Positions 24,269 to 33,383 of a stretch of DNA of 64,000 nt are shown one piece after another. Numbering within the stretch: the stretch's first letter is position 1; every line of letters begins with the position of its first letter. A model generated the notes under the pieces. It had not been told where the DNA came from. It saw only the letters and a program-made list of their open reading frames with translations, and ran no database searches. Position numbers and translations under genes: made by a program. This DNA comes from JALORV01 sp963769745 (GTDB lineage Bacteria > Pseudomonadota > Gammaproteobacteria > Burkholderiales > Burkholderiaceae_F): contig CAVYNB010000016.1 in the NCBI GenBank assembly GCA_963769745.1, positions 50,850-114,849 on the forward strand. Direction: 5' to 3'.

Positions 24269-24793
24269 ATGAGCATCTACCAGCTTGGGGACCACGTCCC
24301 GTTTGTCGACCCCACGGCATTCGTTTACGAAAGTGCCACGATCATCGGCCACGTCGTCCTGCACGCGCGCGTCAACATCTGGCCATACGCAACGATACGC
24401 GGCGACAACGAGCCCATCATCATCGGCGAGAACAGCAACGTGCAGGAGTGCTGCGTGTTGCACACGGATCCCGGATATCCGCTGACCGTCGCTGCCAACG
24501 TCACGATCGGCCATCAGGCCGTGGTGCATGGCGCGACGATCGGCGAAGGATGCCTCATCGGCATCCAGGCGATCGTCCTCAACGGCGCGAAGATCGGCCG
24601 CAACTGCCTGATCGGCGCCGGCGCGCTCGTCACCGAGGGTCGCGAGATTCCCGACAACTCCCTCGTCCTCGGTTCGCCCGGCAAGGTCGTACGCACGCTC
24701 GATGAAGCAGCCATCGCAAACATGCACTCCAATACCGCGAACTACGTGCAGCGCGGCCAGTACTACAAGGGCGCGCTCAAGCGCGTCGGCTGA
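24269..24793 (+). CDS. Gamma carbonic anhydrase family protein
   Basis: A 174-residue left-handed beta-helix protein (YrdA/PaaY type). Hexapeptide repeats run through most of the chain. The three zinc-binding His of the gamma class appear as CCVLHTD, TIGHQ and VVHGATIG, and the IWPYATIRGDN segment is typical. Some members are active anhydrases and others are not; activity is not certain here. hslO follows after 16 bases. Confidence 0.9.
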   Translation: MSIYQLGDHVPFVDPTAFVYESATIIGHVVLHARVNIWPYATIRGDNEPIIIGENSNVQECCVLHTDPGYPLTVAANVTIGHQAVVHGATIGEGCLIGIQAIVLNGAKIGRNCLIGAGALVTEGREIPDNSLVLGSPGKVVRTLDEAAIANMHSNTANYVQRGQYYKGALKRVG

Positions 24794-24809
24794 CGAGTCG
24801 CGGAGGGTC

Positions 24810-25718
24810 ATGTCCGATCGCCTCCTGAAATTCCTGTTCCGCGGAGCACCCGTGCGCGGCGAACTCGTCCGCGTGACGGACGCATGGCGCGAGATGACGG
24901 CGCACCATGACTACCCTGCCCCGGTCAAGCGCCTGCTCGGCGAAATGGTCGCTGCCGCGGCTCTGCTGGCGAGCAACATCAAGTTCAACGGCGCCCTCGT
25001 GATGCAGATTCACGGCGACGGGCCGGTGAAGCTCCTCGTCGTTGAATGCCAGCCCGATCTCGCGCTACGTGCGACCGCCAAGCTCGGCGACGAGTCGGTG
25101 GGCGATGAGGCAACGATGCGCGAGCTGATCAACCGCGGCGGCCGCGGGCGTTTCGCGATCACGCTCGATCCCCGCGATCCCCTGCCGGGACAGCGCCCGT
25201 ACCAGGGCGTCGTCCCGCTCGACGGCGAGTCGATGGCCGACGTGATCGAGACCTACATGCGACAGTCGGAACAGCTCGAGACAAAGCTGGTGCTCGCCGC
25301 GGACGACGAGGCCAGCGCCGGCCTGCTGCTGCAGCGCCTGCCCGACCATGGCGGATCAGAAAAGGTCATCGATGCAGACGCGTGGGACCGCGCAACGACA
25401 CTCGGTGCCACCTTGCGCAGCGAGGAACTGCTGCGCCTGACCCCCGAGAACGTGGCTCGACGGCTGTACGGCCAGGAGCAGCTCGACCACCAGGCCACGC
25501 TGGCGCCGCGCTTCGCCTGCACGTGTTCGCGCGAACGGATCGGCCGCATGCTGAATTCCCTCGGGCGCGACGAAGTCGATTCGATCATCGAGGAGCTCGA
25601 AACCGTGACGGTCACGTGCGACTTCTGCAACCGTCAGTATTCATTCGATGCGGTCGATGTGGCGCAGCTCTTTGCCAGCGGCCAGACCGAAGAAGGCGAC
25701 AAGTCCCAGCGGCACTGA
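24810..25718 (+). CDS. hslO: Redox-regulated chaperone Hsp33
   Basis: Cytosolic holdase activated by oxidative unfolding. The N-terminal domain is complete (DRLLKFLFRGAPVRGELV, then the DGPVKLLVVECQ core). The C-terminal zinc switch has CTCSRERI and CDFCNRQYSFD, the CXC plus CXXC set that is oxidised on activation. At 302 aa it is normal. The ATG at 24810 has a strong GGAGGG site and opens the usual sequence. Confidence 0.95.
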   Translation: MSDRLLKFLFRGAPVRGELVRVTDAWREMTAHHDYPAPVKRLLGEMVAAAALLASNIKFNGALVMQIHGDGPVKLLVVECQPDLALRATAKLGDESVGDEATMRELINRGGRGRFAITLDPRDPLPGQRPYQGVVPLDGESMADVIETYMRQSEQLETKLVLAADDEASAGLLLQRLPDHGGSEKVIDADAWDRATTLGATLRSEELLRLTPENVARRLYGQEQLDHQATLAPRFACTCSRERIGRMLNSLGRDEVDSIIEELETVTVTCDFCNRQYSFDAVDVAQLFASGQTEEGDKSQRH

Positions 25719-25758
25719 CCCATCGCGGCCGGCGGACGCATCGGGGCGACACCCCCGA

Positions 25759-27072
25759 TCAAACGGCGTCGCCGAACTCCGTCTTTTCCATCGCGCGGCG
25801 GAACTGGACCGCCGGTGCCGCCTCATCGATTTCGACATCGGTCCAGCGCACCGGCTGGCCAGCGGCCACGGCTTTATGCAGCCGCACGTGATGGGCCAGG
25901 CCGAGCGGCAGCCCTTCGAGCCCGAGCGATTCTTCCGCAGGCATCACACGACCATAGACGGTGGCACCGCCTTCGCCGTCGAGCATCTCGCCCGGCGCGA
26001 GGTCCCGCTTGGCCGTTGCCACGACATCCGCATTGAATCCGATCGGCGCTCCGGTCGGCTCGCCGCGCAGGCCAACGCTCGCGACACTGATGCCGAGTTC
26101 GAGGCCAATCAGGTGGAACGGCTTGTACAGCGCCGAGTACTGCCCGCTCGGGTCGGTCACCAGTCCGTACTCCTTGAAGCATCGTTCGACGTACTCGCTG
26201 CCGCCCGAGAACACGACGTACACGCCCCAGCGCAGGTCACGAGCGACCGGGCTGCCATCACGATGGAGGCTCGAGATCACTTCGACCTGTCCGCGCTGGT
26301 GCAGCACTCCACCCTCGCTCACCGGCCGCAACACGGTCGGCAGTTCATCGACGCCGCACGGAGGAAAGCTCAGGCCCTCGGGCGCATGCAGCCCGGTGGC
26401 ATTGGCGACCGCGCACATCTCGATGGCGCTCTTCGTCCCATCCAGGAACGAGTTGAACATCTGCGCATTCAGGCCGCCGCGACGTGCCTCGTCCTCGCTC
26501 AGCCCGTAGTATTTCCAGACGGTCGCGGGGGTCGAGGCGTGGTACTCGGGCAGGTACTTCGTCCCCTTGCCGGCAGCGACGACCTCGAAGCCGCAGGCGC
26601 GCGCCCAGTCGACCATCTCGCAGATCAATGCCGGCTGGTCGCCGTAGGCCAGCGAGTACACGATGCCGGCCTGCTGGGCGCGCAGCGCCAGCAGCGGCCC
26701 GGCCAGCGCGTCGGCCTCGACGTTCACCATGACGATGTGCTTGCCACGATCGCAGCAGGCAAGCACGTGGTCGATGCCGGCGGACGGCGAACCCGTCGCA
26801 TCGATCACGATGTCGACGTCGGGCTCATCGATCATGCGCCGCGCGTCGTCGAAGTAGCGAAGGGCGGTGATGGTCGATTCGGACCAGCCGACGTTCTTGA
26901 GCGCCTCGCGTGCGCGCTGCGGCGTCAGGTCGGCAATCGCCACGACCCGCATGCCCGGTGTGTGCCGGACCTGCGAAAGGAACATCGATCCGAACTTGCC
27001 GGCGCCGATCAGCCCCACGCGCAGAGGCTCACCGCGTTCCTCGCGTTGCTTAAGCAGTCGATGAAGATTCAC
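25759..27072 (-). CDS. NAD(P)-dependent oxidoreductase with SAF domain (homoserine-dehydrogenase-like)
   Basis: A 437-residue protein of the COG4091 type. N-terminal Rossmann fold (RVGLIGAGKFGSMFLSQV), a conserved GKGTKYLPEYHASTPATVW segment in the catalytic domain, and a C-terminal SAF-like beta-clip domain near 350-430 (LAPGEMLDGEGG). Members have been linked to sugar-acid or amino-acid catabolism. No pathway gene lies beside it, so the substrate is open. It sits downstream of ftsB, where many gammaproteobacteria carry ispD. Confidence 0.8.
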   Translation of the reverse strand: MNLHRLLKQREERGEPLRVGLIGAGKFGSMFLSQVRHTPGMRVVAIADLTPQRAREALKNVGWSESTITALRYFDDARRMIDEPDVDIVIDATGSPSAGIDHVLACCDRGKHIVMVNVEADALAGPLLALRAQQAGIVYSLAYGDQPALICEMVDWARACGFEVVAAGKGTKYLPEYHASTPATVWKYYGLSEDEARRGGLNAQMFNSFLDGTKSAIEMCAVANATGLHAPEGLSFPPCGVDELPTVLRPVSEGGVLHQRGQVEVISSLHRDGSPVARDLRWGVYVVFSGGSEYVERCFKEYGLVTDPSGQYSALYKPFHLIGLELGISVASVGLRGEPTGAPIGFNADVVATAKRDLAPGEMLDGEGGATVYGRVMPAEESLGLEGLPLGLAHHVRLHKAVAAGQPVRWTDVEIDEAAPAVQFRRAMEKTEFGDAV

Positions 27073-27102
27073 GCCACTCCTCCGTGTCCCGGGCGCCAGC
27101 GC

Positions 27103-27411
27103 TCAGCGCCGCGGCTCGCTGACCGGGGCCGCGGCCGGCGCTCGATCGACAAACTGGAAGAACACTTCGCCATCGCGAACCATGTTCAGCTGTGAGCGGG
27201 CACGCTCCTCGATGGCTTCGTTGCCTTCACGCAGGCTGGAGACTTCGGCGGCCGCGGCGGCGTTGCGCGCGGCAAGCGTGGAGTTGGTTTCGCGCTGTGC
27301 GGCGAGCTGGCGCTCCAGGTCCCAGGCACGCAGCCAGCCGCCCTTGCCGAACCACAGCGGATACTGGATCGCGACCAGCAGGACGGCCAGCACGATGCCG
27401 AGTATCCGCAT
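27103..27411 (-). CDS. ftsB: Cell division protein FtsB
   Basis: Bitopic membrane protein of the divisome, partner of FtsL and FtsQ. 102 aa: a short cytoplasmic start, one transmembrane helix (ILGIVLAVLLVAIQYPLWFG, with the GKGGW segment after it), a heptad coiled coil from about residue 30 to 65 (LERQLAAQRETNSTLAARN), and the ERARSQLNMVRDGEVFFQ end typical of FtsB. It follows eno by 3 bases, the standard order. Confidence 0.94.
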   Translation of the reverse strand: MRILGIVLAVLLVAIQYPLWFGKGGWLRAWDLERQLAAQRETNSTLAARNAAAAAEVSSLREGNEAIEERARSQLNMVRDGEVFFQFVDRAPAAAPVSEPRR

Positions 27412-27414
27412 CGA

Positions 27415-28698
27415 TCAGCGCAGGTTGTAGTACGCGCCGCGCCCGGGATAACTCGCGATGTCGCCGAGATCCTCTTCGATGCGCAGCAGCTGGTTGTACT
27501 TGGCGACGCGGTCCGAGCGGCTCATCGAGCCCGTCTTGATCTGCATCGCGTTGGTTCCGACCGCGATGTCGGCAATCGTTGCATCCTCGGTCTCGCCGGA
27601 CCGGTGGCTGACGACGGAGGTGTAGCCCGCGCACTTCGCCATCTCGATGGCAGCAAAGGTCTCGGTCAGGGTTCCGATCTGGTTGATCTTGATGAGGATC
27701 GAATTGGCCACGCCCTTGCGGATGCCTTCGCGCAGGATCGCGGTGTTCGTCACGAACAGATCGTCGCCGACCAGCTGGATCCTGGAGCCGAGCCGCTCGG
27801 TGAGTGTGGCCCATCCGTCCCAGTCGTTCTCCGCCATTCCGTCCTCGATCGACAGGATCGGGTACTTGTCGCACCAGGTGGCCAGCATGTTGGTCCAGTC
27901 CGCCGGCGAAAGCACGAGTCCCTCACCGTCGAGGCGGTAGACACCGTCCTTGAAGAATTCGCTCGCCGCGCAGTCGAGCGCGATCGCGATCTGCGAGCCG
28001 GCGGTGTAGCCGGCGGCATCGATCGCCTGCAGGATCAGCTGGATGGCCGCTTCGTGGCTGGCGACACTGGGAGCGAACCCGCCTTCGTCGCCGACCGCGG
28101 TACTCATGCCGGCCTTGTCGATCAGCTTCTTGAGGGCGTGGAAGACTTCCGCGCCGTAGCGCACAGCCTCGGAAAAGCTGGGCGCCCCGACCGGCACGAT
28201 CATGAACTCCTGCAGGTCGAGGCTGTTGTTCGCATGCGCTCCGCCGTTGATGACGTTCATCATCGGCACCGGCATCGACATCGGACCGCTGCCACCGAAA
28301 TACCGGTACAGCGGCAGCCCGGCCTCCTCGGCGGCCGCCTTGGCGACCGCCATCGATACCGCCAGCATCGCGTTGGCGCCCAGGCGCGCCTTGTTCTCGG
28401 TGCCGTCGAGCTCGATCAGCGTGCGGTCGAGAAAGGCCTGCTCGTTCGCCTCGAGGCCCATGACGGCTTCGGAGATCTCGGTGTTGATGTTCTCCACCGC
28501 ATGGAGCACGCCCTTGCCCAGGTAGCGGTTCTTGTCACCGTCGCGCAGTTCGATCGCCTCCCGGGAACCGGTTGACGCGCCGCTGGGCACGGCCGCGCGC
28601 CCCATGACGCCGGACTCGAGCAGGACGTCGCATTCGACGGTCGGGTTGCCGCGGGAGTCGAGGATCTCGCGCCCGATGATGTCAACGATGGAAGACAT
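27415..28698 (-). CDS. eno: Enolase
   Basis: Converts 2-phosphoglycerate to phosphoenolpyruvate in glycolysis and is a component of the RNA degradosome in enterobacteria. Complete at 427 aa. Visible: SGASTGSREAIELRD, GDEGGFAPSVAS, the metal Asp/Glu residues in ALDCAASEF and LSIEDGMAENDWDGW, the catalytic Lys in ILIKINQIGT and the SHRSGETEDATIADIAVG signature. An AAGAAGAGA ribosome-binding site precedes the ATG. Confidence 0.98.
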   Translation of the reverse strand: MSSIVDIIGREILDSRGNPTVECDVLLESGVMGRAAVPSGASTGSREAIELRDGDKNRYLGKGVLHAVENINTEISEAVMGLEANEQAFLDRTLIELDGTENKARLGANAMLAVSMAVAKAAAEEAGLPLYRYFGGSGPMSMPVPMMNVINGGAHANNSLDLQEFMIVPVGAPSFSEAVRYGAEVFHALKKLIDKAGMSTAVGDEGGFAPSVASHEAAIQLILQAIDAAGYTAGSQIAIALDCAASEFFKDGVYRLDGEGLVLSPADWTNMLATWCDKYPILSIEDGMAENDWDGWATLTERLGSRIQLVGDDLFVTNTAILREGIRKGVANSILIKINQIGTLTETFAAIEMAKCAGYTSVVSHRSGETEDATIADIAVGTNAMQIKTGSMSRSDRVAKYNQLLRIEEDLGDIASYPGRGAYYNLR

Positions 28699-28730
28699 GG
28701 TCTCTTCTTGTAGGTGGATTCGGCGGTGGT

Positions 28731-29039
28731 TCAGGCGACCGGTGCGGCCACGCCCTCGACGAGGATCATGTTGAAGTACTCGGTCGCGCCGGCGCGCTTC
28801 GTCCGCACGCTGCGATAGGTCCCCTCGTCATACCAGGCTTTCGCCTTCTCGTAGCTGGGAAACTTCAGGATGGCCACGCGCGCCGGTTGCCAGTCGCCCT
28901 CGAGCGCCTCGTGCCGTCCGCCACGCACCAGGTACTCGCCGCCGTGGGCAGCGATCGTCGCCGGCGCCGCCGCCATGTACTGCTTGTACTGCTCGGGGTC
29001 GGAGACCTTCATCTCGACGACAACGTAGGCAGCCGGCAT
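28731..29039 (-). CDS. DUF1330 domain protein
   Basis: A 102-residue ferredoxin-like (dimeric alpha-beta barrel) protein: MPAAYVVVEMKVSDPEQYKQY opening, YLVRGGRHEALEGDW centre, RVAILKFPSYEKAKAWYDEGTYR end. The family is widespread, with no firmly established function. It is inserted between kdsA and eno, 14 bases after kdsA, in what is otherwise a conserved block, so it is likely co-transcribed. Confidence 0.88.
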   Translation of the reverse strand: MPAAYVVVEMKVSDPEQYKQYMAAAPATIAAHGGEYLVRGGRHEALEGDWQPARVAILKFPSYEKAKAWYDEGTYRSVRTKRAGATEYFNMILVEGVAAPVA

Positions 29040-29053
29040 GTCGGTCTCCTGGT

Positions 29054-29908
29054 TCAGTGAAAATCGATTTCGAGAAAGCGGCGCTTCTTGGCGACGCGGT
29101 CGAGCTCGAGCAGCGTCTCGAGCAGCTCGCGCATGCGATCGAGCGGCACCGCGTTCGGTCCGTCACTCTTCGCTTCGGCCGGATTGGGATGCGTCTCCAT
29201 GAAGAGCCCCGCAACACCGACCGCCACCGCAGCACGCGCCAGCACCGGCACGAACTCGCGTTGGCCGCCGCTCGACGTGCCCTGCCCGCCCGGCAGCTGC
29301 ACCGAGTGCGTCGCGTCGAACACGACGGGTGCGCCGGTCTCGCGCATGATGGCCAGCGAACGCATGTCGGACACGAGATTGTTGTAGCCGAAGGTCACTC
29401 CACGCTCGCACGCCAGGAAGCGGTCTTCGCTCAGTCCGGCCTCGCGTGCAGCATCGCGCGCCTTGTCGATGACGTTCTTCATGTCGCCCGGCGCGAGGAA
29501 CTGCCCCTTCTTGATGTTCACCGGCTTGCCGCTGACGGCGCAGGCGCGAATGAAGTCGGTCTGGCGGCACAGGAATGCCGGAGTCTGCAGCACATCGACC
29601 ACGGCGGCGGCCGGCGCGATGTCAGCCTCGTCGTGCACGTCGGTCAGCACCGGCACGCCGACCCGGGACTTCACTTCCGACAGGATGCGCAGCCCTGCGT
29701 CGATGCCCAGTCCGCGGAAGCTCCGTCCCGAACTGCGGTTGGCCTTGTCGAAGCTCGACTTGTAGATGAAGGGGACACCGAGCGCGTGCGTGATGTCCTT
29801 GAGCGCACCCGCGGTATCGATCGCCATCTGCTCGGATTCGATCACGCAGGGACCGGCGATCAGGAAGATCGGACGATCGAGCCCGACGTCGAATCCGGCG
29901 AGTTTCAC
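29054..29908 (-). CDS. kdsA: 3-deoxy-8-phosphooctulonate synthase
   Basis: Condenses arabinose 5-phosphate with phosphoenolpyruvate to make KDO-8-phosphate for the lipopolysaccharide inner core. TIM-barrel enzyme of 284 aa with IAGPCVIESEQMA near the N-terminus, KSSFDKANRSSGRSFRG, LTDVHDE, QTDFIRACA, KKGQFLAPGDM and FDATHSVQLPG, all signatures of KdsA. Sits 121 bases downstream of pyrG on the same strand, as in E. coli. Confidence 0.97.
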   Translation of the reverse strand: MKLAGFDVGLDRPIFLIAGPCVIESEQMAIDTAGALKDITHALGVPFIYKSSFDKANRSSGRSFRGLGIDAGLRILSEVKSRVGVPVLTDVHDEADIAPAAAVVDVLQTPAFLCRQTDFIRACAVSGKPVNIKKGQFLAPGDMKNVIDKARDAAREAGLSEDRFLACERGVTFGYNNLVSDMRSLAIMRETGAPVVFDATHSVQLPGGQGTSSGGQREFVPVLARAAVAVGVAGLFMETHPNPAEAKSDGPNAVPLDRMRELLETLLELDRVAKKRRFLEIDFH

Positions 29909-30029
29909 TGAATTACCCTTCGCGCTTCGCGCTGCGGGATGAGCGCTTCGGAGCGGCCGTGCGCAGGAACAAGAGCCTCCGCGCTGCGCGCTGCGGCGCG
30001 AGCTTGCTTGGGACGGCCCGGCGCTGCAC

Positions 30030-31703
30030 TCATGCAGCGGCCTTCGTCAGTTCCGGCTCGCCCGCGTCACGATTGCGATGCGCGAGCGCTGCCTGGACGA
30101 AGGCAGAGAACAGTGGATGCCCGCTGCGCGGCGTCGACGTGAACTCGGGGTGGAACTGCACGCCGATGAAGAACGGATGCGATGGCAGTTCCATGATCTC
30201 GGGCAGGTTCTCCGTGGGCGTCCGCGCCGAGACTCGGTAGCCCGACGCCTCGAGCTGCGGCACATAGATGTTGTTCACTTCATAGCGATGCCGGTGGCGC
30301 TCATTGACCTCCGGACCGTAGATCCGGTGGGCAAGCGTGCCCGGCTGCACCGGACACTTCTGCGAACCCAGGCGCATCGTGCCGCCGAGATCGGACTTCG
30401 CGTCGCGACGCTCGATGCGTCCGGTACGGTCTTTCCACTCGGTGATCAGCGCGACCACCGGGTGCGGCGTGTCGGGATCGAACTCGGTCGAATTCGCATC
30501 GGCCAGGCCACACACATGGCGGGCAAACTCGATCGTCGCCAGCTGCATGCCCAGGCAGATGCCCAGATACGGAATGCCGCGCTCCCGTGCGAACTGGATC
30601 GCCTTGATCTTGCCTTCGGTGCCGCGCTTGCCGAAGCCTCCGGGAACGAGAATCGCGTTGAGCTGGGCCAGCGCGCCGGCGCCATCGCGCTCGATCTGCT
30701 CCGAGTCGACGTAATCGATCACCACCCGGGTATGGGTGTGGATGCCGGCGTGCCTCAGCGCTTCGTTCAGGCTCTTGTACGAATCCGACAGGTCGACGTA
30801 CTTCCCGATCATGCCGATCCGCACCTCGTGCTTCGGGTTTTCGAGCGCGACGACCAGCTTGTCCCACGCCGACAGATCGGCCGGGCGCGACGGCATGCCG
30901 AGCGTGAAGCAGACGATCTCGTCGAGGCCCTGCTTGTGCAGCATCGAGGGGACCTTGTAGATCGAGTCGGCATCCCACACGGAGATGACCGCATTCATCG
31001 GCACGTTGGAAAAGAGCGAGATCTTCGCGCGCTCTTCCTCGGGAATCGGGCGATCGGCGCGGCATAGCAGCACGTCGGGCGAGATGCCGATCTCGCGCAG
31101 CTTCTGCACGCTGTGCTGCGTGGGCTTGGTCTTGAGTTCACCGGCCATCGGGATGAACGGAACCAGCGTCAGGTGAACGAAGCAGCACGAACCACGTCCG
31201 AGCCTCAGGCTCATCTGCCGCGCCGCCTCGACGAACGGCAGCGACTCGATGTCACCGACGGTGCCGCCGATCTCCACGATCGCGACGTCGGCCTTGCCTC
31301 CCCACGCCGCCGCAGCGCCACGCTCGACGAAGTCCTGGATCTCGTTGGTGATGTGCGGAATGACCTGCACGGTCTTGCCGAGATATTCCCCGCGCCGCTC
31401 TTTCTTGATCACCGACTCGTAGATCTGGCCCGTCGTGAAGTTGTTCACCTTCCGCATCCGGGCGGAGATGAAGCGCTCATAGTGGCCGAGGTCCAGATCG
31501 GTCTCGGCGCCGTCCTCGGTCACGAACACTTCGCCATGCTGGAACGGCGACATCGTGCCGGGATCGACGTTGATGTACGGATCCAGCTTGATGAGGGTGA
31601 CTTTGAGGCCGCGCGATTCGAGGATCGCGGCGAGGGAGGCGGCGGCGATCCCCTTGCCCAGGGAGGAGACCACGCCACCGGTAACGAATACGTATTTCGT
31701 CAT
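30030..31703 (-). CDS. pyrG: CTP synthase
   Basis: Amidates UTP to CTP using glutamine and ATP. The N-terminal amidoligase domain (YVFVTGGVVSSLGKGIAAASL, P-loop; NVDPGTMSPFQHGEVFVTEDGAETDLDLGHYERF) spans about residues 1-265. The class I glutamine amidotransferase domain covers about 290-545, with nucleophile Cys in GICLGMQ and the catalytic His-Pro-Glu in VQFHPEF. At 557 aa it has a normal length. Confidence 0.98.
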   Translation of the reverse strand: MTKYVFVTGGVVSSLGKGIAAASLAAILESRGLKVTLIKLDPYINVDPGTMSPFQHGEVFVTEDGAETDLDLGHYERFISARMRKVNNFTTGQIYESVIKKERRGEYLGKTVQVIPHITNEIQDFVERGAAAAWGGKADVAIVEIGGTVGDIESLPFVEAARQMSLRLGRGSCCFVHLTLVPFIPMAGELKTKPTQHSVQKLREIGISPDVLLCRADRPIPEEERAKISLFSNVPMNAVISVWDADSIYKVPSMLHKQGLDEIVCFTLGMPSRPADLSAWDKLVVALENPKHEVRIGMIGKYVDLSDSYKSLNEALRHAGIHTHTRVVIDYVDSEQIERDGAGALAQLNAILVPGGFGKRGTEGKIKAIQFARERGIPYLGICLGMQLATIEFARHVCGLADANSTEFDPDTPHPVVALITEWKDRTGRIERRDAKSDLGGTMRLGSQKCPVQPGTLAHRIYGPEVNERHRHRYEVNNIYVPQLEASGYRVSARTPTENLPEIMELPSHPFFIGVQFHPEFTSTPRSGHPLFSAFVQAALAHRNRDAGEPELTKAAA

Positions 31704-31757
31704 CGTCTGCGCTCTGCCCGGCTGCCGTCAGGGTCTACGCGATACCGGTAAAGCGGC

Positions 31758-31763
31758 ATTATA
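31758..31763 (-). promoter_or_regulatory. -10 box of pyrG
   Basis: TATAAT on the minus strand, 54 bases before the pyrG ATG and just after the end of the glycerophosphodiesterase region. It would give a leader of about 45 bases. The start of that leader is not obviously the pyrimidine-sensing kind. Confidence 0.5.
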
Positions 31764-31864
31764 CCGACCTGCGCATAGCCGGCAGCGACGAAATGTGCCG
31801 GCCGTCGGGCATGCTCGTCGAGCGCGCTGAATTGCATTGACGCGGACGCCCTCGAGTCACTGGC

Positions 31865-32898
31865 TCAGTCGACGGCGATACCCCTGGACGCCAGCACCGG
31901 CGCGCACGGTCGGGATAGTCGGTGATCAGGCCATCGACTCCCAGGGTTGCCAGACGTTCGACTTCCACTGCGTCATTAACGGTCCACGGCACGACCTTAA
32001 GACCCAGATCATGTGCCTCGGCGACCAGTTCCACAGTGACGTTGCGCCAGAACGGCGACCACGTCGAACATCCCGCCGCCTTGACCAGAGCGGAACCAAC
32101 GAGTCCGCCGTGCTCAGCCGCCTTGCAGTCCCGCGTGCCAGGGAGAGGCGCCGTCCGCTGCAGTGCGCACGGTGTTCATATCGCCCGACTCGATCGTGAG
32201 GCAGGACGTGGCAATGACGGGGCTCGAGCCGCCGGACTTCGCGCAGCGTGCGCCAGTCGAACGACTGAACGGTAACCCGGTCGACCAGGCCGGCCGACCT
32301 GACTGCTTCAACGACCGCCTGCGCAAAAATTCGGCTGTCTGCCGTCGGGATCTCGGCGCCGGGGGTGACCTTGGTCTCGATGTTCAGACGCACCGGGGCA
32401 CCTCCCGGCGAACGGGCCTCGCGGACCAGTGCGAACAGCGATGCCAGTGTCGGAATACGTTCTCCATCGAACGGCTTCTGATCCGGCCATTGAGACGCGT
32501 ACTTGTTCGAAGGATTCAGTCGACCGATGTCGTAGCGCCCCAGTTCACCGTGGTCGAGTTGCACAAAGGGGGCTCCGTCTTCCGGCAGCCAAGTGCCGTC
32601 TGGCCCGCGGGTCAGGGCCGAGGCCAGCCGTGGCTCGTGTGACAGCACCAGTACAGCCGTCACGCGTCAACGCAAGGTCTGTTTCGAGCGTCGTGACGCC
32701 GACACCGAGCGCAATGCGAAAGCCGGCGAGTGTGTTCTCCGGTGCAAGTCCACGAGCGCCACGGTGACCTTGCAGGTCGATCGCATGCGCACAATGAAGG
32801 GACACCACCACGCCACCACACAGCATCAACGGCCGCAGTAGGCGGCGACGGAGTCCGGCACTGCGCCTCCCAGGGCAGTAGTCGCTACCCGGCAGCAT
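31865..32898 (-). pseudogene. Glycerophosphodiester phosphodiesterase, four frame breaks
   Basis: An exported GDPD-family phosphodiesterase can be read only by changing frame four times. Segment 1 (from ATG 32898) has an Arg-rich start, hydrophobic signal, LQGHRGARGLAPENTLAGF and LETDLALTRDG. A break near 32655 leads to VLVLSHEPRLAS through LREVRRLEP. A break near 32219 leads to VIATSCLTIESGDMN. A break near 32119 leads to LVKAAGCSTWSPFWRN, VVPWTVND and GLITDYPDR. A last break near 31903 leads to PVLASRGIAVD and stop. Three breaks are one extra base; the last is one missing or two extra. The catalytic His-Arg-Gly and Glu/Asp residues are all retained. Either a young pseudogene or a poorly read stretch. 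Confidence 0.8.
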
Positions 32899-32921
32899 GT
32901 CGAGTCGTTGAAGTCGGGGTC

Positions 32922-33365
32922 TCAGCGGTACACCAGCACCGGTACTGTCGAATGCGTCAGTACCTTGTGCGTTTCGCTGCCCAACACGAGTCCCGCCAGC
33001 CCGCGCCGTCCGTGTGACGCCATGAAGATCAGGTCACAGTGCTGCGCTCGTGCCGCCTCGACAATGGAGTCGGCCGGGAACTCGCTCGTGACTGATATGC
33101 AGTTGACACCGACTCCAGCCTCGCGCGCTGCCTTCTCGACCTCTGCAAGGTAGTGTCTGCTCACCGTCTGAATCAACGCTGCGTGCTGGTCCGGGGGCAT
33201 GTATCCGACCGGCATGAAGTCACCGTACACCAGCGGCGTCGGTGCCGGCGCCGCAAAGAAGCCAGTGACCCTTGCTCCGAGAGTGCGCGCCATGTCCACT
33301 CCAGCCCGGATTGCCTTTCCCGAGAGCTCGGATCCATCCGTCGGAATTAGTATGTGCTTGAACAT
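32922..33365 (-). CDS. Universal stress protein, UspA family
   Basis: A 147-residue USP with HILIPTDGSELSGKAI at the start and the ATP-binding signature MASHGRRGLAGLVLGSETHKVL (G-2X-G-9X-G-S) at the C-terminal side, so it is likely to bind ATP. It is the last of three co-directional genes: USP, transporter, USP. The spacing to the transporter is 18 bases. Confidence 0.9.
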   Translation of the reverse strand: MFKHILIPTDGSELSGKAIRAGVDMARTLGARVTGFFAAPAPTPLVYGDFMPVGYMPPDQHAALIQTVSRHYLAEVEKAAREAGVGVNCISVTSEFPADSIVEAARAQHCDLIFMASHGRRGLAGLVLGSETHKVLTHSTVPVLVYR

Positions 33366-33383
33366 GTTCGTTTCCGTGATGCA

